DNA of 64,000 nt from Halorubrum salinarum (GCF_013267195.1 NZ_CP053941.1:1302001-1366000), one strand, 5' to 3'; positions 8,559 to 19,533 are shown, counted from the stretch's first letter. Notes: a model not told the origin generated them from the letters alone. Translations and numbers: made by a program.

Positions 8559-9302
8559 CTACTCGTCGGCGGCGCCGTCGGCCGCGCCCCCGTCGTCGTC
8601 GCTCTCGTCGTCCGCCCCGTCCTCCTCCTCGGCGTACTTCTCCAGGATGGTCTCGTAGCCGCGCTTGGCGGTCTCGTACGTCTCGCGGAGGTCCGCGACC
8701 GGCGTCTCGCTCGCGTCGACCCGGAGGTCGTTGTAGTAGGGGTCGTCCGCCTCCTCCTCGGTGTTCCGTACGAGCAGCGCCGCGGACTGGACCTCGAGGT
8801 CCTCGCGCTTGTCGCCGCCGGCGGCGTGGCCCGCCGCGAGGGCGTCGATCAGCCGCTCGGCGAGCGGCGCGTCGCCGTGCGCGTCCGACTCGTAGGCGGC
8901 CGCGGTGTCCGCGATCACGTCCTCGCCCGTCAGGAGGTTGCCCGCGACGGTGTAGTTCTCGCCCTCGCAGTGGCCGTACCAGTCGTTACACTCGTCGCCG
9001 GAGAACGCGAACGTCCCGTCGGCGTCGACGCCGTGGAGCTGGCGCTGGGCGCTCCCGTCGTCGGCGTTCAGGAGCGCCTGCAGGGCGTCGTCGACCGCGA
9101 GCCCGTCGCCGAGGTACTCGACCCCCTTCCGCCCCAGTTCGACGTTGACGAGCGACTGGGTCGCCACCGCGCCGTCGGACGACGCGAAGGGGCACAGCGT
9201 GCCGACGCCCGGCAGGCGGGTGGTCACCGCCACGCCGAAGCGGATCTGGTCGTCGCCGCCCTCGTCGGTGTACCGCTCGCGAACGCAGATGCTGAACGTC
9301 AC
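8559..9302 (-). CDS. DUF1028 family protein (Ntn-hydrolase-like fold)
   Basis: 247 residues starting at a GTG, because the family begins (M/V)TFSI and the in-frame sequence further upstream (Arg/Pro-rich) is not conserved-looking. Visible family marks include ATRLPGVGTLCPF, a VATQSLVNV-like segment and AGNLLTGEDV. DUF1028 proteins share a fold with Ntn hydrolases and often sit with peptidase or peptidoglycan-related genes in bacteria, but no enzymatic activity is established. The last 25 residues are an acidic Glu/Asp/Ala tail. A CTTTTGCG-like box about 25 bases upstream of the GTG supports this start as leaderless. Confidence 0.8.
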   Translation of the reverse strand: MTFSICVRERYTDEGGDDQIRFGVAVTTRLPGVGTLCPFASSDGAVATQSLVNVELGRKGVEYLGDGLAVDDALQALLNADDGSAQRQLHGVDADGTFAFSGDECNDWYGHCEGENYTVAGNLLTGEDVIADTAAAYESDAHGDAPLAERLIDALAAGHAAGGDKREDLEVQSAALLVRNTEEEADDPYYNDLRVDASETPVADLRETYETAKRGYETILEKYAEEEDGADDESDDDGGAADGAADE

Positions 9303-9760
9303 ACCGGTTCTGCGGCGGCGACTCGCAAAAGGGTGCCCTCCGGGGCCGATGGTTCCGGTTCTCGGCCGGCGCTCGCGAGCGGCGACCGCAGCCGCGACGC
9401 GCCGCGTCCGGACCGCGCGCGAGGGCTTCGCGGGGGGTCGCGACGCGCCCCCGCCGTCGATCTCACGAGCCGCTGATAAGACCGACTGACGGACCGTCGG
9501 CGAACCGGCCGGATCCGACGAGGGCGAGGGCGCCGGACGGATCGTGGCGGGTGTCAACTGGCGACATACTTATCCGTGCCAATCCCTCCCACATATATAG
9601 CCTCGGATACGGGCGAGGCGTCCACCGGCACCGACGCGCACTCCGACGACGCGCCGCTCGCGGCTCGACGAGTTGCCGACACGCGCACGGAGAGCCACTG
9701 CTCCGGCCGTCGCGTCGCACGCCGGCGACACCGCCTCGCGGTCCGAGCGAACGTGATACG
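9303..9760. promoter_or_regulatory. Divergent promoter region and long prkA1 leader
   Basis: 458 bases without a convincing gene. Next to DUF1028 lies its minus-strand box (about 9325-9332). For prkA1 two plus-strand TATA-like boxes are seen: CATACTTATCC at about 9564 and ACATATATAG at about 9590. From the second box transcription would begin near 9620, leaving roughly 140 bases of untranslated leader, which is long for a haloarchaeon where leaderless genes dominate. The leader is GC-rich and has no obvious riboswitch fold. Confidence 0.45.
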
Positions 9761-11836
9761 ATGGCAGACCGACACACGCTCGAACGGCTCAGCGAGGAGT
9801 ACCGGACGGAGGTCCCCGACGACCTCAGAGCGGCGCGCTCGTTCGACTGGTACCTCGACGCGCTGTACGACGACCCCGAGATCGCACGGAACGCACATCA
9901 GCGCGTCGCGGACATGTTCGACCACTACGGGACGCGCTACGACGAGGAACACGGCGTCGTCGAGTACGCGCTCGCCGCCGAGGACCCGCTCCACGACGGC
10001 GAGAACGTCTTCTACGGTCGGGAGGTCCACGAGGCGATCCACGAGTTCGTCAACAAGGTGAAGTCGGGGGCCCGCGGGCTCGGCCCCGAGAAGCGGATCA
10101 AGCTCCTCTTGGGCCCGGTCGGCTCCGGCAAGTCGCACTTCGACTGGCTGGTGCGCCGCTACTTCGAGGCGTACACCCGCGAGGACGCCGGGCGGATGTA
10201 CACCTTCCGCTGGGTCGACCTCTGTTCGGTGATCGACGACCAGGACCCGGACGACGACGTGGTCCGCTCGCCGATGAGCCAGGACCCGCTCGTCCTCCTC
10301 CCGAAGCCGCAGCGCCAGGCGGTGATCGACGACCTCAACGAGCGGCTCGACGCGCCATACACGCTGCGGAACGACCAGCACCCCGACCCGGCCTCGGAGT
10401 TCTACCTGAACGAGCTGCTCGCGCACTACGACGACGACCTCCAGCGCGTCCTCGACGAGCACGTCGAGGTCGTCCGGCTCGTCGCCGACGAGAATCGCCG
10501 GCAGTCCATCGAGACGTTCGAGCCGAAAGACAAGAAGAACCAGGACGAGACCGAGCTCACCGGCGACGTCAACTACGCGAAGCTCGCCGTCTACGGCGAG
10601 TCCGACCCGCGCGCGTTCGACTACGCCGGCGCGTTCTGTAACGCGAACCGCGGGCTGTTCTCCGGCGAGGAGCTGTTGAAGCTCCAGCGGGAGTTCCTCT
10701 ACGACTTCCTCCACGCCTCTCAGGAGTCGACGATCAAGCCGAAGAACAACCCGCGGATCGACATCGACCAGGTGATCGTCGGTCGGACGAACATGCCGGA
10801 GTACCGCGAGAAGACCGGCGACGAGAAGATGGAGGCGTTCAACGACCGGACCAAGCGGATCGACTACCCGTACGTGTTAGAGTACGAGAGCGAGGCGAAG
10901 ATCTACGAGAAGATGCTCGCCAACGCCGACGTGCCCAACGTCCACGTCGAGCCGCACGCCTTGGAGATGGCCGGGCTCTTCGGCGTGCTCACTCGCCTTG
11001 AGGAGCCGACCGACGAGACGGTGACGCTCGTCGAGAAGGCGAAGGCGTACAACGGCGAGCTGGAGGACGAGGAGATCGACCGGCGGAAGCTCCGCGAGGA
11101 CGCCGCCGAGTCCGCCGACATCGGCGAGGGGATGGACGGCATCTCCGCGCGGTTCGTCGGCGACGAGATCGCCGAGGCGATCATGGACGCCACCCACCGC
11201 GACCGCAGCCACCTCTCCCCGCTGTCCGTCTTCGACCACTTCGAGGCGAACCTCGGCGGCCACGGGTCGATCGCGGCCGAGGACCTCGACCGCTACGAGC
11301 GCCTGCTCGACCTGGTCCGCGAGGAGTACCGGGAGCGCGCCATCGAGGACGTGCGCCACGCGCTGGCGTACGACGTCGACGAGCTCCGCCGGCAGGGCGA
11401 GAAGTACATGGACCACGTGATGGCGTACATCGACGACGACACCGTCGACGACGAGCTGACGGGCCGGGAGACGGAGCCGGACGAGACGTTCCTGCGCGCC
11501 GTCGAAGAGCAGCTCGACGTGCCGTCCGACCGGAAGGACGACTTCCGGCAGGAGGTGTCGAACTGGGTGTCCCGGCGCGCCCGCGAGGGCCGCGGGTTCG
11601 ACCCGCAGGAGAACGACCGGCTCCGCCGGGCCCTCGAACGGAAGCTGTGGGAGGACAAGAAGCACAACATCAACTTCTCGGCGCTGGTGTCCGCGACCGA
11701 CCTCGACGACGAGGACCGGAGCGCGTGGGTCGACGCCTTGGTCGACCGGGGCTACTCCGAGGACGGCGCCGCGGAGGTGCTGGAGTACGCGGGCGCGGCG
11801 GTCGCGCGCTCGGAGATGGCGGACGACGGAGACTGA
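9761..11836 (+). CDS. prkA1: PrkA family serine protein kinase, paralog 1
   Basis: 691 residues, close to the usual 640-690 for PrkA/YeaG. It starts at MADRHTLERLSEEYR. The AAA+ N-terminal domain has a Walker A (GPVGSGKS, about residues 118-125); the C-terminal part (from about 380) is the PrkA kinase-like region. In bacteria PrkA/YeaG is a stress- and sporulation-linked Ser kinase/AAA protein that works with a VWA protein (YeaH/YhbH) and SpoVR (YcgB). Here all partners follow directly: paralog 2 begins one base after this stop, then the VWA protein and SpoVR. That order strongly supports a joint function, probably in stationary phase or stress signalling. Confidence 0.92.
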   Translation: MADRHTLERLSEEYRTEVPDDLRAARSFDWYLDALYDDPEIARNAHQRVADMFDHYGTRYDEEHGVVEYALAAEDPLHDGENVFYGREVHEAIHEFVNKVKSGARGLGPEKRIKLLLGPVGSGKSHFDWLVRRYFEAYTREDAGRMYTFRWVDLCSVIDDQDPDDDVVRSPMSQDPLVLLPKPQRQAVIDDLNERLDAPYTLRNDQHPDPASEFYLNELLAHYDDDLQRVLDEHVEVVRLVADENRRQSIETFEPKDKKNQDETELTGDVNYAKLAVYGESDPRAFDYAGAFCNANRGLFSGEELLKLQREFLYDFLHASQESTIKPKNNPRIDIDQVIVGRTNMPEYREKTGDEKMEAFNDRTKRIDYPYVLEYESEAKIYEKMLANADVPNVHVEPHALEMAGLFGVLTRLEEPTDETVTLVEKAKAYNGELEDEEIDRRKLREDAAESADIGEGMDGISARFVGDEIAEAIMDATHRDRSHLSPLSVFDHFEANLGGHGSIAAEDLDRYERLLDLVREEYRERAIEDVRHALAYDVDELRRQGEKYMDHVMAYIDDDTVDDELTGRETEPDETFLRAVEEQLDVPSDRKDDFRQEVSNWVSRRAREGRGFDPQENDRLRRALERKLWEDKKHNINFSALVSATDLDDEDRSAWVDALVDRGYSEDGAAEVLEYAGAAVARSEMADDGD

Positions 11837-11837
11837 G

Positions 11838-14243
11838 ATGAGCGACCGCACCAGATCCGGCGGCGAGCGGTTCCGGAGCGCGGCCGACGAGGCCCTCCGG
11901 GGAGCGTACGACCCGCCGATGGACCTCGCGTCCTACGTCGACCGCGTGTTGGAGCACCCGACCGCGGCCGCGTCCGGCGCGGGGTACGTCCTCGCGGCCG
12001 TCGAGTCGTACGGGACCCGCGAGGTCCGCGAGCGCGGCGAGACGCTCGACCGGTACCGGTTCTTCGACGACCCGGCGAACGACGGCGAGCACGCCGTCCT
12101 CGGCAACACCCGCGCGCTCAACGGGTTCGTCGACGACCTGCGCGCGGCCGCGACCGGGCGGGGCAACGACGAGACGATAGTCTGGATCGACGGCCCCACC
12201 GCGACGGGGAAGTCGGAGTTCAAGCGGTGCCTGGTCAACGGGCTCCGCGCGTTCTCGAAGACGGACGCCGGCCGGCGGTACACCGTCGAGTGGAACGTCT
12301 CGGGCGCCGGCGGGGTCGGCGGCGGCGGCGCCGCGTCGCTCTCGTACGGCGACGGCGGCGACCCCGGGGAGTGGTACCGCAGCCCGGTCCAGTCACACCC
12401 GCTGTCGGTGTTTCCCGAGACGGTCCGGGAGTCGATCGCCGACGCGGTCGACGACGACGCCTACCCCGTCGCGGCCGACGTGGAGCTCGACCCGTTCAGC
12501 CGCGAGGCGTACGACCACCTGGAGTCGGCCTACCGCGAGCGCGGGCGCCGCGACCTCTTCTCGGCGATCACCGACCGCGACCACCTCCGCGTGACCAGTT
12601 ACGTCGTCGACGTGGGCCGCGGGATCGGCGTCCTCCACGCCGAGGACGACGGGACGGCGAAAGAGCGGCTCGTCGGCTCGTGGATGGGCGGCATGCTCCG
12701 CGAGCTCGACTCCCGCGGGCGGAAGAACCCGCAGGCGTTCAGCTACGACGGCGTCCTCTCGCAGGGGAACGGCGTCGCCACCGTCGTCGAGGACGCGAGC
12801 CAGCACGCCGACCTGCTCCGGCGGCTGCTCAACGTCCCCGACGAGCGGCGCGTGAAGCTCGACAAGGGGATCGGGATGGACTTGGACACCCAGCTCATCG
12901 TCATCTCGAACCCCGACCTCGACGCGGAGCTGGACCGCCACGCCGAACGCGGCGACGCCGACCCGCTGAAGGCCCTGAAGCGCCGGCTCTCGAAACACGA
13001 GTTCCGGTACCTCACGAACCGCCGGCTGGAGGCGCGGCTGCTCCGCCGCGAGATCGCCGGCGCGACCGCGGTCGAGGAGGCGACCGGCGCCGCCGCCGAG
13101 CCGTCCGGCGTCGGTCGCGGGGGCGCCCCCGACGAGGGGGACAGAGACCCCGGGGCGGCGCCGCTGTCGATCGAGGTCCGGGAGGCAGACGGGAGCGCGG
13201 TCGAGCGCGAGATCGCGCCGCACGCGATCGGGGCCGCGGCGCTGTACGCGGTCGTCACGCGCCTCGACGGCGACGACCTCCCCGGCGACCTCGACCTGAT
13301 CGAGACCGCGACGCTGTACGAGACCGGCGAGGTCCGGCGCGGCGACGACGCGGTGACCGTCGACGACGTCGACCTCGCCGCGGGCGACGGCCGGAACGGG
13401 ATCCCGGTCACCTACGCCCGCGACGCCGTCGCCGACCTGCTCGCGACGACCGCCGACCGGAGCCACCCCGACCTGCCGGTCGAGCGCGTCGTCACCCCGA
13501 CGGACGTGCTCGACGCGATGGCGGACGGGCTCGACGACGCCCCCGTCTTCTCGCGGGCCGAGGCCGCGGAGTTCGAGGGTCGCCGCGGGCCGGTCGCGGC
13601 GCGGATCCGCGAGCGGCAGCGCGAGGACGTGATCGACGCGATGCTCGCCGAGGAGACCGTCCCGACCGAGACCGTCGCGGAGTACGTCGAGCACGTGTAC
13701 GCGTGGGACGAGGCGGACCCGACGGCGCGCGACCGCGAGGACGCGGCGCCGGACCCCCTCGCGATGAAGGTGTTCGAGACGGAGACGCTCGGGCGGTTCG
13801 ACGAGGACGATTATCGCGGGACCGAGCCCGGCCGCGACATCGAGCGCTTCCGGCGCGAGCGGGTGATCCGCGGACTCACGCGGTACGCGTGGCGCAACCG
13901 CGGCGAGGAGTTCAGCGTCGACGAGGTCGACCTCGGGGAGGTGCCCGAGCTGAAGGCGGTGATCGACGCGAACGACCTCGCGGACGTGAAGCGGCGGTTC
14001 CCGGACCTCGACCCCGCGGCGTGGCCCGACCCGCCCGCCGACACCGAGACCGAGCGGGTGAAGGCCGAGACGATCGACCGCCTGTGCGAGCGCGGCTACA
14101 GCCGCGCGTCCGCGGAGCTGACGAGCCGCGCCGTGATGGCGGACGTGCGCGACGAGTGGCCCGACGTCGACGGCGGGGACGCCGACGGCGAGGCGCCGGA
14201 CGGCGGCGCCGGCTCCAACGGAGGTGGCGACCCGTGGGACTGA
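11838..14243 (+). CDS. prkA2: PrkA-like AAA protein, paralog 2
   Basis: 801 residues, about 110 longer than paralog 1. The Walker A (GPTATGKS, about 119-126) falls at the same residue position, and the following [16 protein letters not shown] matches TREDAGRMYTFRW of paralog 1, so the pair arose by duplication. Extra length comes from disordered inserts, for example a Gly-rich stretch near residue 155 and an acidic Ala/Gly region around 415-440, and from an acidic Gly tail. Walker A is intact; I cannot judge whether its kinase part is active. The start ATG follows the prkA1 stop by one base and its end overlaps the next gene by ten bases, so the products are probably made in fixed ratio and may form a mixed AAA ring. 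Confidence 0.88.
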   Translation: MSDRTRSGGERFRSAADEALRGAYDPPMDLASYVDRVLEHPTAAASGAGYVLAAVESYGTREVRERGETLDRYRFFDDPANDGEHAVLGNTRALNGFVDDLRAAATGRGNDETIVWIDGPTATGKSEFKRCLVNGLRAFSKTDAGRRYTVEWNVSGAGGVGGGGAASLSYGDGGDPGEWYRSPVQSHPLSVFPETVRESIADAVDDDAYPVAADVELDPFSREAYDHLESAYRERGRRDLFSAITDRDHLRVTSYVVDVGRGIGVLHAEDDGTAKERLVGSWMGGMLRELDSRGRKNPQAFSYDGVLSQGNGVATVVEDASQHADLLRRLLNVPDERRVKLDKGIGMDLDTQLIVISNPDLDAELDRHAERGDADPLKALKRRLSKHEFRYLTNRRLEARLLRREIAGATAVEEATGAAAEPSGVGRGGAPDEGDRDPGAAPLSIEVREADGSAVEREIAPHAIGAAALYAVVTRLDGDDLPGDLDLIETATLYETGEVRRGDDAVTVDDVDLAAGDGRNGIPVTYARDAVADLLATTADRSHPDLPVERVVTPTDVLDAMADGLDDAPVFSRAEAAEFEGRRGPVAARIRERQREDVIDAMLAEETVPTETVAEYVEHVYAWDEADPTARDREDAAPDPLAMKVFETETLGRFDEDDYRGTEPGRDIERFRRERVIRGLTRYAWRNRGEEFSVDEVDLGEVPELKAVIDANDLADVKRRFPDLDPAAWPDPPADTETERVKAETIDRLCERGYSRASAELTSRAVMADVRDEWPDVDGGDADGEAPDGGAGSNGGGDPWD

Positions 14244-15622
14244 CCGAGGACCGCGAGCGGTTCCGCGAGGTCGGCGAGACGCGCCGGGAGGACCTCGCGG
14301 AGTTCATCGGCCACGGCGACCTCGGCGGCTCCGACGCCGACCGGATCCGGATCCCGATCAAGGTGGTCGACCTCCCGTCGTTCGAGTACGACCAGCGCTC
14401 CGCCGGCGGGGTCGGCCAGGGCGGCGACGGTCAGCCGCAGCCGGGCCAGCCGGTCGACCCCGAGCCGGGCGACGGCGACGAGGAGGGCGACCCGGGCGAG
14501 GAGGGCGGCGACCACGAGTACTACGAGATGGACCCCGAGGAGTTCGCCCGCGAGCTCGACGAGGCGCTCGGGCTCGACCTCGAACCGAAGGGGAAGCGGG
14601 TGGTCGAGGAGGTGGAGGGGGACTTCACCGACACCGCGCGCTCGGGGCCGCGCGGCACCCTCGACGTCGACGAGTTCTTCAAGCGCGGGCTGAAGCGGCA
14701 CCTCGCGACCGACTTCGACGGCGACTACGTCCGCGAGGGGCTGTTCGTCGACGGCGCCGACGTGGACGACGTGTTCGCCTGGGCGCGCGGCGAGGGGATC
14801 CCCGTCTCCCGGGCGTGGATCGCCGACGCGGCCGCGACGCTCGCCGAGGAGCGTGGCGAGCCGGTCGCGGCGCTCGACCGCTGGGAGAGCTTCGACGCGC
14901 TCGACGACGCGATCGACCGCGAGCCGGTCAGCCAGCGGATCCGGCGCGAGGGGCTCGACAGCGTCCCGTTCCGCCGGGAGGACGAGCGCTTCCGCCACCC
15001 GGAGGTGATCGAGAAGCGCGAGCGCAACGTCGTCGTGATCAACGTCCGCGACGCGTCCGGCTCGATGCGCGAGACGAAACGCGAGCTCGTCGAGCGGGTG
15101 TTCACCCCGATGGACTGGTACCTGACCGGGAAGTACGACGCCGCGGAGTTCCGGTACGTCGTCCACGACGCGGAGGCGTGGGAGGTCGACCGCGAGGAGT
15201 TCTTCGGGATCCAGTCCGGGGGCGGCACCCGCATCTCCAGCGCGTACGACCTCGTCGAGGAGCTCCTCGAAGAGTACCCGTACAGCGAGTGGAACCGGTA
15301 CGTGTTCGCCGCTGGCGACTCGGAGAACGCCGGCAGCGACACGACGGACAACGTGATCCCGGCGATGGAGTCGATCGACGCCAACCTCCAGGCGTACGTC
15401 GAGACCCAGCCCGGCGACGGCGCCGCGAACGCCCGCCACGCCGACGAGGTCGAGGCCGCGTTCGCCGACGCCGACGACGTGGCCGTCGCGCGCGTCTCGG
15501 AGCCGGACGACGTGACGGACGCCATCTACGAGATCCTCAGCACCGAGTCGTCGGGCGACGACGGGGCGGTCCGCGGCGGGACCGCCGCCCGCGGGCGGAC
15601 CGACGGAGGTGATCGGCGATGA
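14234..15622 (+). CDS. YeaH/YhbH (DUF444) family VWA protein
   Basis: 462 residues from a GTG that overlaps the prkA2 end by ten bases; it gives the family-like start [18 protein letters not shown]. After a Gly/Pro/acidic linker (about residues 60-95) comes DUF444, whose C-terminal half is a von Willebrand A domain with a metal site, DASGSM (Asp at about 273), and an [11 protein letters not shown] motif. In bacteria this protein pairs with PrkA and SpoVR; VWA-AAA pairs often act as chaperone-like machines. It is the third gene of a four-gene translationally coupled operon and its stop overlaps the SpoVR start (ATGA). Confidence 0.9.
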   Translation: MGLTEDRERFREVGETRREDLAEFIGHGDLGGSDADRIRIPIKVVDLPSFEYDQRSAGGVGQGGDGQPQPGQPVDPEPGDGDEEGDPGEEGGDHEYYEMDPEEFARELDEALGLDLEPKGKRVVEEVEGDFTDTARSGPRGTLDVDEFFKRGLKRHLATDFDGDYVREGLFVDGADVDDVFAWARGEGIPVSRAWIADAAATLAEERGEPVAALDRWESFDALDDAIDREPVSQRIRREGLDSVPFRREDERFRHPEVIEKRERNVVVINVRDASGSMRETKRELVERVFTPMDWYLTGKYDAAEFRYVVHDAEAWEVDREEFFGIQSGGGTRISSAYDLVEELLEEYPYSEWNRYVFAAGDSENAGSDTTDNVIPAMESIDANLQAYVETQPGDGAANARHADEVEAAFADADDVAVARVSEPDDVTDAIYEILSTESSGDDGAVRGGTAARGRTDGGDRR

Positions 15623-17664
15623 GGGACGACCGCGTCGAGGCGAAACGCGAGGCCGAGGCCCTCGACGAGCCCGCGCGAGAGGCCCGCGAGCTGGCGGAGC
15701 GGCTCGGCTTGAAGCCGTACCCGGTCCGGTACTGGATCGTCGACCACGACCAGATGAACGAGCTGATCGCCTACGGCGGGTTCCAGCGGCGCTACCCGCA
15801 CTGGCGGTGGGGAATGAACTACGAGCGCCAGCGGAAGAAGGACCGCCACGGGCTGGGGAAGGCGTTCGAGATCGTCAACAACGACGACCCGGCGCACGCG
15901 TTCCTCCAGGAGTCGAACTCGGCGGCCGACCAGAAGGCCGTGATCACCCACGTGGAGGCGCACGCCGACTTCTTCGCGAACAACGAGTGGTTCGGCCTCT
16001 ACGCCGACCGCGGCGAGGACGGGCCGAACGCGGCGGCGCGGTTGGAGCGCAACGCCGACCGGATCGCGGCGATCGCGAAGCGGACGGACGTTGACCGCGA
16101 CGAGGTGGAGCGGCTGATCGACGCCGTGAGCGCGCTCGAAGACACGATCGACCAGCACAGCCCGGTCGACGCCGCCCGCTCCGTGGAGGACCCGGGCGTC
16201 GCCGCGGACGTGAGCGACGGCGACGAAGACCCGCTCGCGGCGATCGAAGCCCGGATCGACGACCTCGACCTCTCCGAGGAGGTGCGCCGCGACGTGTTCG
16301 ACGACGAGTGGCTCGAAGCGAGGGGCGAGGGGATCGAGCCCGAGGAGCCGCGGCCGGACGTGCTCGCGTTCCTGCGCGACCACGGAAAGCGGTACGACCC
16401 CGAGAGCGGGAAGGCGGTCGACCGCGAGCCGTGGGAGACGACCGTCATCGACGCGATCCGCGAGGAGGCGTATTACTTCGCCGGCCAGAAGCAGACGAAG
16501 GTGATGAACGAGGGGTGGGCGACGTACTGGGAGTCGGTGATGATGGGCGGCGAGGGGTTCGCCGGCCCCGACGAGTTCCTGACGTACGCCGACCACATGG
16601 CCCGCGTGCTCGGCTCGCCCGGCCTCAACCCCTACAAGCTCGGGTTCGAGCTGTGGACGCACGTCGAGCTGCGGGCCGCGCGCCGCGAGGTGCTCGACAA
16701 GCTGCTCCGGGTCGAGGGCGTGACCCCGGAGAACTTCCACTCCCGGATCGACCTCGACGAGGTCGCCGACCTGCTCGAACCCCACCCGGCGATCGCGGGC
16801 GCCGGCCCGGCGACGCTGGACGAGCTCGCCGAGATGGCCGCCGACGGCGACCCGCGGGTCGACGCCGAGGCGGTCGACCGGGCGCTGTCCGCCGGAGACG
16901 GGCCCGAGGGGATCGACGTCGAGCGGTACCCGTGGAAGCTGCTCACGCGCGAGGGGCTCGCGGAGCGCCACTACGTCCTCTCGCGGCCGGAACACCGGGG
17001 CGCGCTCCGCAACGTCTCCCGGGAGGCGCTCGAAGAGCAGGCCCGGTACCTGTTCGACGTCGACCGGTACGAGACGGTGGCCGCCGCGATCGACGACGTC
17101 GACCGCGGGGCGGGCTGGGAGCGCATGTTCGAGGTGCGCGAGAGCCACAACGACGTGACGTTCATCGACGCGTTCCTCACCGACGAGTTCGTCCGCGAGG
17201 GGAACTACTTCACCTACGAGTACAGCCGGGCCGCCGGGGAGCACCGCGTCGCCAGCGTCGACGCCGACGACGTGCGCAAGAAGCTTCTCCTCCGGTTCAC
17301 GAACTTCGGGAAGCCGACGATCGTCGTGCTGGACGGGAACTTCCGGAACCGGGGCGAACTGCTCTTGGGCCACCGGTACAACGGCGTCGCGCTCGACGAG
17401 GAGCGCGCGAGGGCGACCCTGAAGCGCGTCTTCGAGCTGTGGGGGCGCCCGGTGAACCTCGCGACGATCCGCGTCGAGTACGACGACGGCGAGGTCCGAC
17501 GCGCAAAGCGGCGCGGCGAGGAGCCCGAGGGCACCGAGGTCGGCGTCCGCTTCCAGTACGACGGCGGCGAGGTGACCGAACACGACCTCGACGACGCGAT
17601 CGAGGCGCGGATCGCCGCCGACGAGGCGGACTACGACACGAAGCCCGACGACTGGCTGGCGTGA
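15619..17664 (+). CDS. spoVR: SpoVR family protein
   Basis: 681 residues, with the family region up to about residue 500 clearly recognisable: [21 protein letters not shown] and [14 protein letters not shown] near the start, AHADFFANN (His cluster) and [10 protein letters not shown] in the middle. Bacterial SpoVR is needed for spore cortex formation in Bacillus, and YcgB is its stress-induced counterpart in E. coli; its biochemical activity remains unknown. Archaea do not sporulate, so the conserved link to PrkA and VWA proteins is the real clue. A four-base ATGA overlap with the previous gene couples translation. Residues about 500-680 are more acidic and include a segment resembling a metal-independent C-terminal domain. 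Confidence 0.92.
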   Translation: MRDDRVEAKREAEALDEPAREARELAERLGLKPYPVRYWIVDHDQMNELIAYGGFQRRYPHWRWGMNYERQRKKDRHGLGKAFEIVNNDDPAHAFLQESNSAADQKAVITHVEAHADFFANNEWFGLYADRGEDGPNAAARLERNADRIAAIAKRTDVDRDEVERLIDAVSALEDTIDQHSPVDAARSVEDPGVAADVSDGDEDPLAAIEARIDDLDLSEEVRRDVFDDEWLEARGEGIEPEEPRPDVLAFLRDHGKRYDPESGKAVDREPWETTVIDAIREEAYYFAGQKQTKVMNEGWATYWESVMMGGEGFAGPDEFLTYADHMARVLGSPGLNPYKLGFELWTHVELRAARREVLDKLLRVEGVTPENFHSRIDLDEVADLLEPHPAIAGAGPATLDELAEMAADGDPRVDAEAVDRALSAGDGPEGIDVERYPWKLLTREGLAERHYVLSRPEHRGALRNVSREALEEQARYLFDVDRYETVAAAIDDVDRGAGWERMFEVRESHNDVTFIDAFLTDEFVREGNYFTYEYSRAAGEHRVASVDADDVRKKLLLRFTNFGKPTIVVLDGNFRNRGELLLGHRYNGVALDEERARATLKRVFELWGRPVNLATIRVEYDDGEVRRAKRRGEEPEGTEVGVRFQYDGGEVTEHDLDDAIEARIAADEADYDTKPDDWLA

Positions 17665-17778
17665 GCGGGGGAGCCGCCGCGCACCCCCGCGGATCGGGAC
17701 TCGGCGGCGCGCCGTTCTCGGCGGCGCTGCCGGCGCTGCGGCCGTCGGTGGCGACGTTTCGTGACGGAGGTGGAGGAG

Positions 17779-18471
17779 CTACGCCAGCGACGCGACCAGC
17801 TCCGACACCGCCGCGACCTCGTCGTCGTTGATCCCGTGGCCCATCCCCTCATAGATCCGCTCGTCGACGTCGGCGCCGAGCGCCTCCAGTACGTCGGTCG
17901 TCTCGTGGACCCGCTCCTCGGGGATGTGCGGGTCGACGTCGCTACACCCGACGAACGCCGGGGTGCCGGCGAGGGGGTTGTCGCCCGATTCGTCGCCCGC
18001 CGCGAGGTAGTCGTCGACCGCGACCGTCTCGCCGATCAGCCCGCCGCTGAAGACGGCGAGCCCGCCGTAGCGGGTCGGGTTGCGGGCCACGAACTCGCTC
18101 GCGAGGCAGGCGCCCTGCGAGAAGCCGCCGACGAGGACGCGGTCGCGGGCGATCCCGGCGTCGACCGCGCGGTCGACCGCGGCGCCGACCGCCCGGAGCC
18201 CGGAACTCCGGCCGGGCTCGTTGTCGGCGACCGGCGCGAGGAAGGAGTTCGGGTACCAGGTGTTGCCGGCGGCCGCGGGCGCGAGAATCGCCGCCTCTCG
18301 GTCCCCCGCCAGCTGCTCGCCCAAGTCGACGACACTGCGGGCGGTCGCGCCGCGGCCGTGGACGAGCACGAGCGCCGCGGCCGCGTCGTCGAGCGACGCG
18401 CCGGCCGTGACCAGCGGCTCGTCGCCGTGCGGGTCGTCGCCGGCGTGCGGACCCGGGGCGCGGCCGGCCAT
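17779..18471 (-). CDS. Phospholipase/carboxylesterase family alpha/beta hydrolase
   Basis: 230 residues with an alpha/beta-hydrolase fold: oxyanion region LVHGRGATARS, nucleophile elbow GFSQGA (Ser in the middle), Asp in CSDVDPH and His in GMGHGIND complete the triad. It is of the esterase/phospholipase group that contains MhqD. The VOC dioxygenase gene ends one base before this start on the same strand, so both are in one operon. The mhqD/mhqO combination protects bacilli against quinones and hydroquinones; a similar job here is an inference from the gene pair. Confidence 0.82.
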   Translation of the reverse strand: MAGRAPGPHAGDDPHGDEPLVTAGASLDDAAAALVLVHGRGATARSVVDLGEQLAGDREAAILAPAAAGNTWYPNSFLAPVADNEPGRSSGLRAVGAAVDRAVDAGIARDRVLVGGFSQGACLASEFVARNPTRYGGLAVFSGGLIGETVAVDDYLAAGDESGDNPLAGTPAFVGCSDVDPHIPEERVHETTDVLEALGADVDERIYEGMGHGINDDEVAAVSELVASLA

Positions 18472-18472
18472 C

Positions 18473-19087
18473 TCAGACCCCCACGCCGGCGTCGGCGTCG
18501 GGCAGGTCGTGCTTGTTCACCGGGAGGCCGAGCTCCTCTAAGGCCCCCTCCATGTGACGGTCCTGCGCGAAGTCGGCGCCGTCCTCCTCGCGGAGGCGCT
18601 GCGCGGTCGCCAGCACCTCGCCCTTCCGGTCGGCCGGGATCTCGTACTTGTCGGCCGACAGCTCGATGACGAGCCCGTTGTTGTCCTGCGTGTAAATCGA
18701 GTGGAAGATGCCGCGGTCGAACACGTTGTACCCCTTGCCGGCCTCCTCGAGCGCCGCCATGATATCCTCGTACTCGTCGGGTTCGACGCTGAAACACAGG
18801 TGGTGGACGGCGCCCGTGCTGACGCGCTGGCCGCGCGCGGACGCGCGCTCGTCGCTCACGAACACCGTGAGGATCCGCCCGTCGCCGGTGTCGAAGAAGA
18901 GGTGCGTCTGCGAGGGGTCGTCGAGGTTCGGCTGCCGCAACACGAGCGGCATCCCGAGCAGGTCGCGGTAGAAGGCGAGGGTGTCCTCCTCGTTGCTGCC
19001 CCAGACCGTGATGTGGTCGGTACCGCTGGTGTGGAACGGTGCGTCCGGGAGCTCCGACGTGACCGCCGCCGGGTTCTCGTCGCTCAT
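18473..19087 (-). CDS. VOC family ring-cleavage dioxygenase-like protein (MhqO-like)
   Basis: 204 residues, starting at MSDENP because the upstream in-frame residues are hydrophobic and unlike the family. Vicinal-oxygen-chelate motifs are visible: TDHITVW (first His ligand), VHHLCFSV (second His) and GLVIELSAD (Glu ligand), the 2-His-1-carboxylate set of extradiol dioxygenases and glyoxalases. Linked to the esterase gene one base downstream. A plus-strand TATAAAAAGG (read as CTTTTTATA on the minus strand) about 25 bases upstream of the ATG gives a strong leaderless promoter. Hydroquinone dioxygenase is plausible; glyoxalase-like activity is the alternative. Confidence 0.8.
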   Translation of the reverse strand: MSDENPAAVTSELPDAPFHTSGTDHITVWGSNEEDTLAFYRDLLGMPLVLRQPNLDDPSQTHLFFDTGDGRILTVFVSDERASARGQRVSTGAVHHLCFSVEPDEYEDIMAALEEAGKGYNVFDRGIFHSIYTQDNNGLVIELSADKYEIPADRKGEVLATAQRLREEDGADFAQDRHMEGALEELGLPVNKHDLPDADAGVGV

Positions 19088-19236
19088 ACCGATCCGAAGG
19101 CGGCCGAGCCGTATAAAAAGGAAAGGGACGGGACGGTGACCGGCTGACACCGGTGTTATCTGTCGCGCTCCATCGCGGCGTCAGCCGGCGGACGCACACC
19201 CGGCGGGACGGGACCGCCGACCGCGGCGGCCCGCCG

Positions 19237-19443
19237 TCACCGCTGCCAGACGGGCGGCGCGACGCCGAGCGCCCGAACGGCGACCGGATACGCGACGGCG
19301 ATGACGAAGACGATCGCCAGCGACGCCGCGAGCCCGAGCCCGCCGGCGACGCGCTCGACGCCCGCCAGCGCGACGAACATGACGATGAACATCACCGCCC
19401 AGTGGGGGGCGAGCTGTCGTACCTTCTCCGCTGTCGAAGTCAT
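19237..19443 (-). CDS. Small two-segment membrane protein
   Basis: 68 residues from the ATG (a GTG two codons upstream is possible). Two hydrophobic segments (about 15-30 and 33-55) with a short basic N-terminus and a Pro/Trp/Arg ending. No motif is recognisable. Sits alone between the VOC gene and a secreted protein gene. Function unknown. Confidence 0.55.
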   Translation of the reverse strand: MTSTAEKVRQLAPHWAVMFIVMFVALAGVERVAGGLGLAASLAIVFVIAVAYPVAVRALGVAPPVWQR

Positions 19444-19533
19444 AGGCACCGTAGCGGCCCCGCCGAGTAGTGGTTGTCGGTGAAACGCCGGTCGGCAGAA
19501 CGCGGCCGGACGAAATCGCCCGTTCGGCGTCGA

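Noticed and set aside
12227-14233. Upstream in-frame extension of the VWA gene across prkA2
   Set aside because: Arg-rich shadow of prkA2; the GTG at 14234 gives the proper family start.
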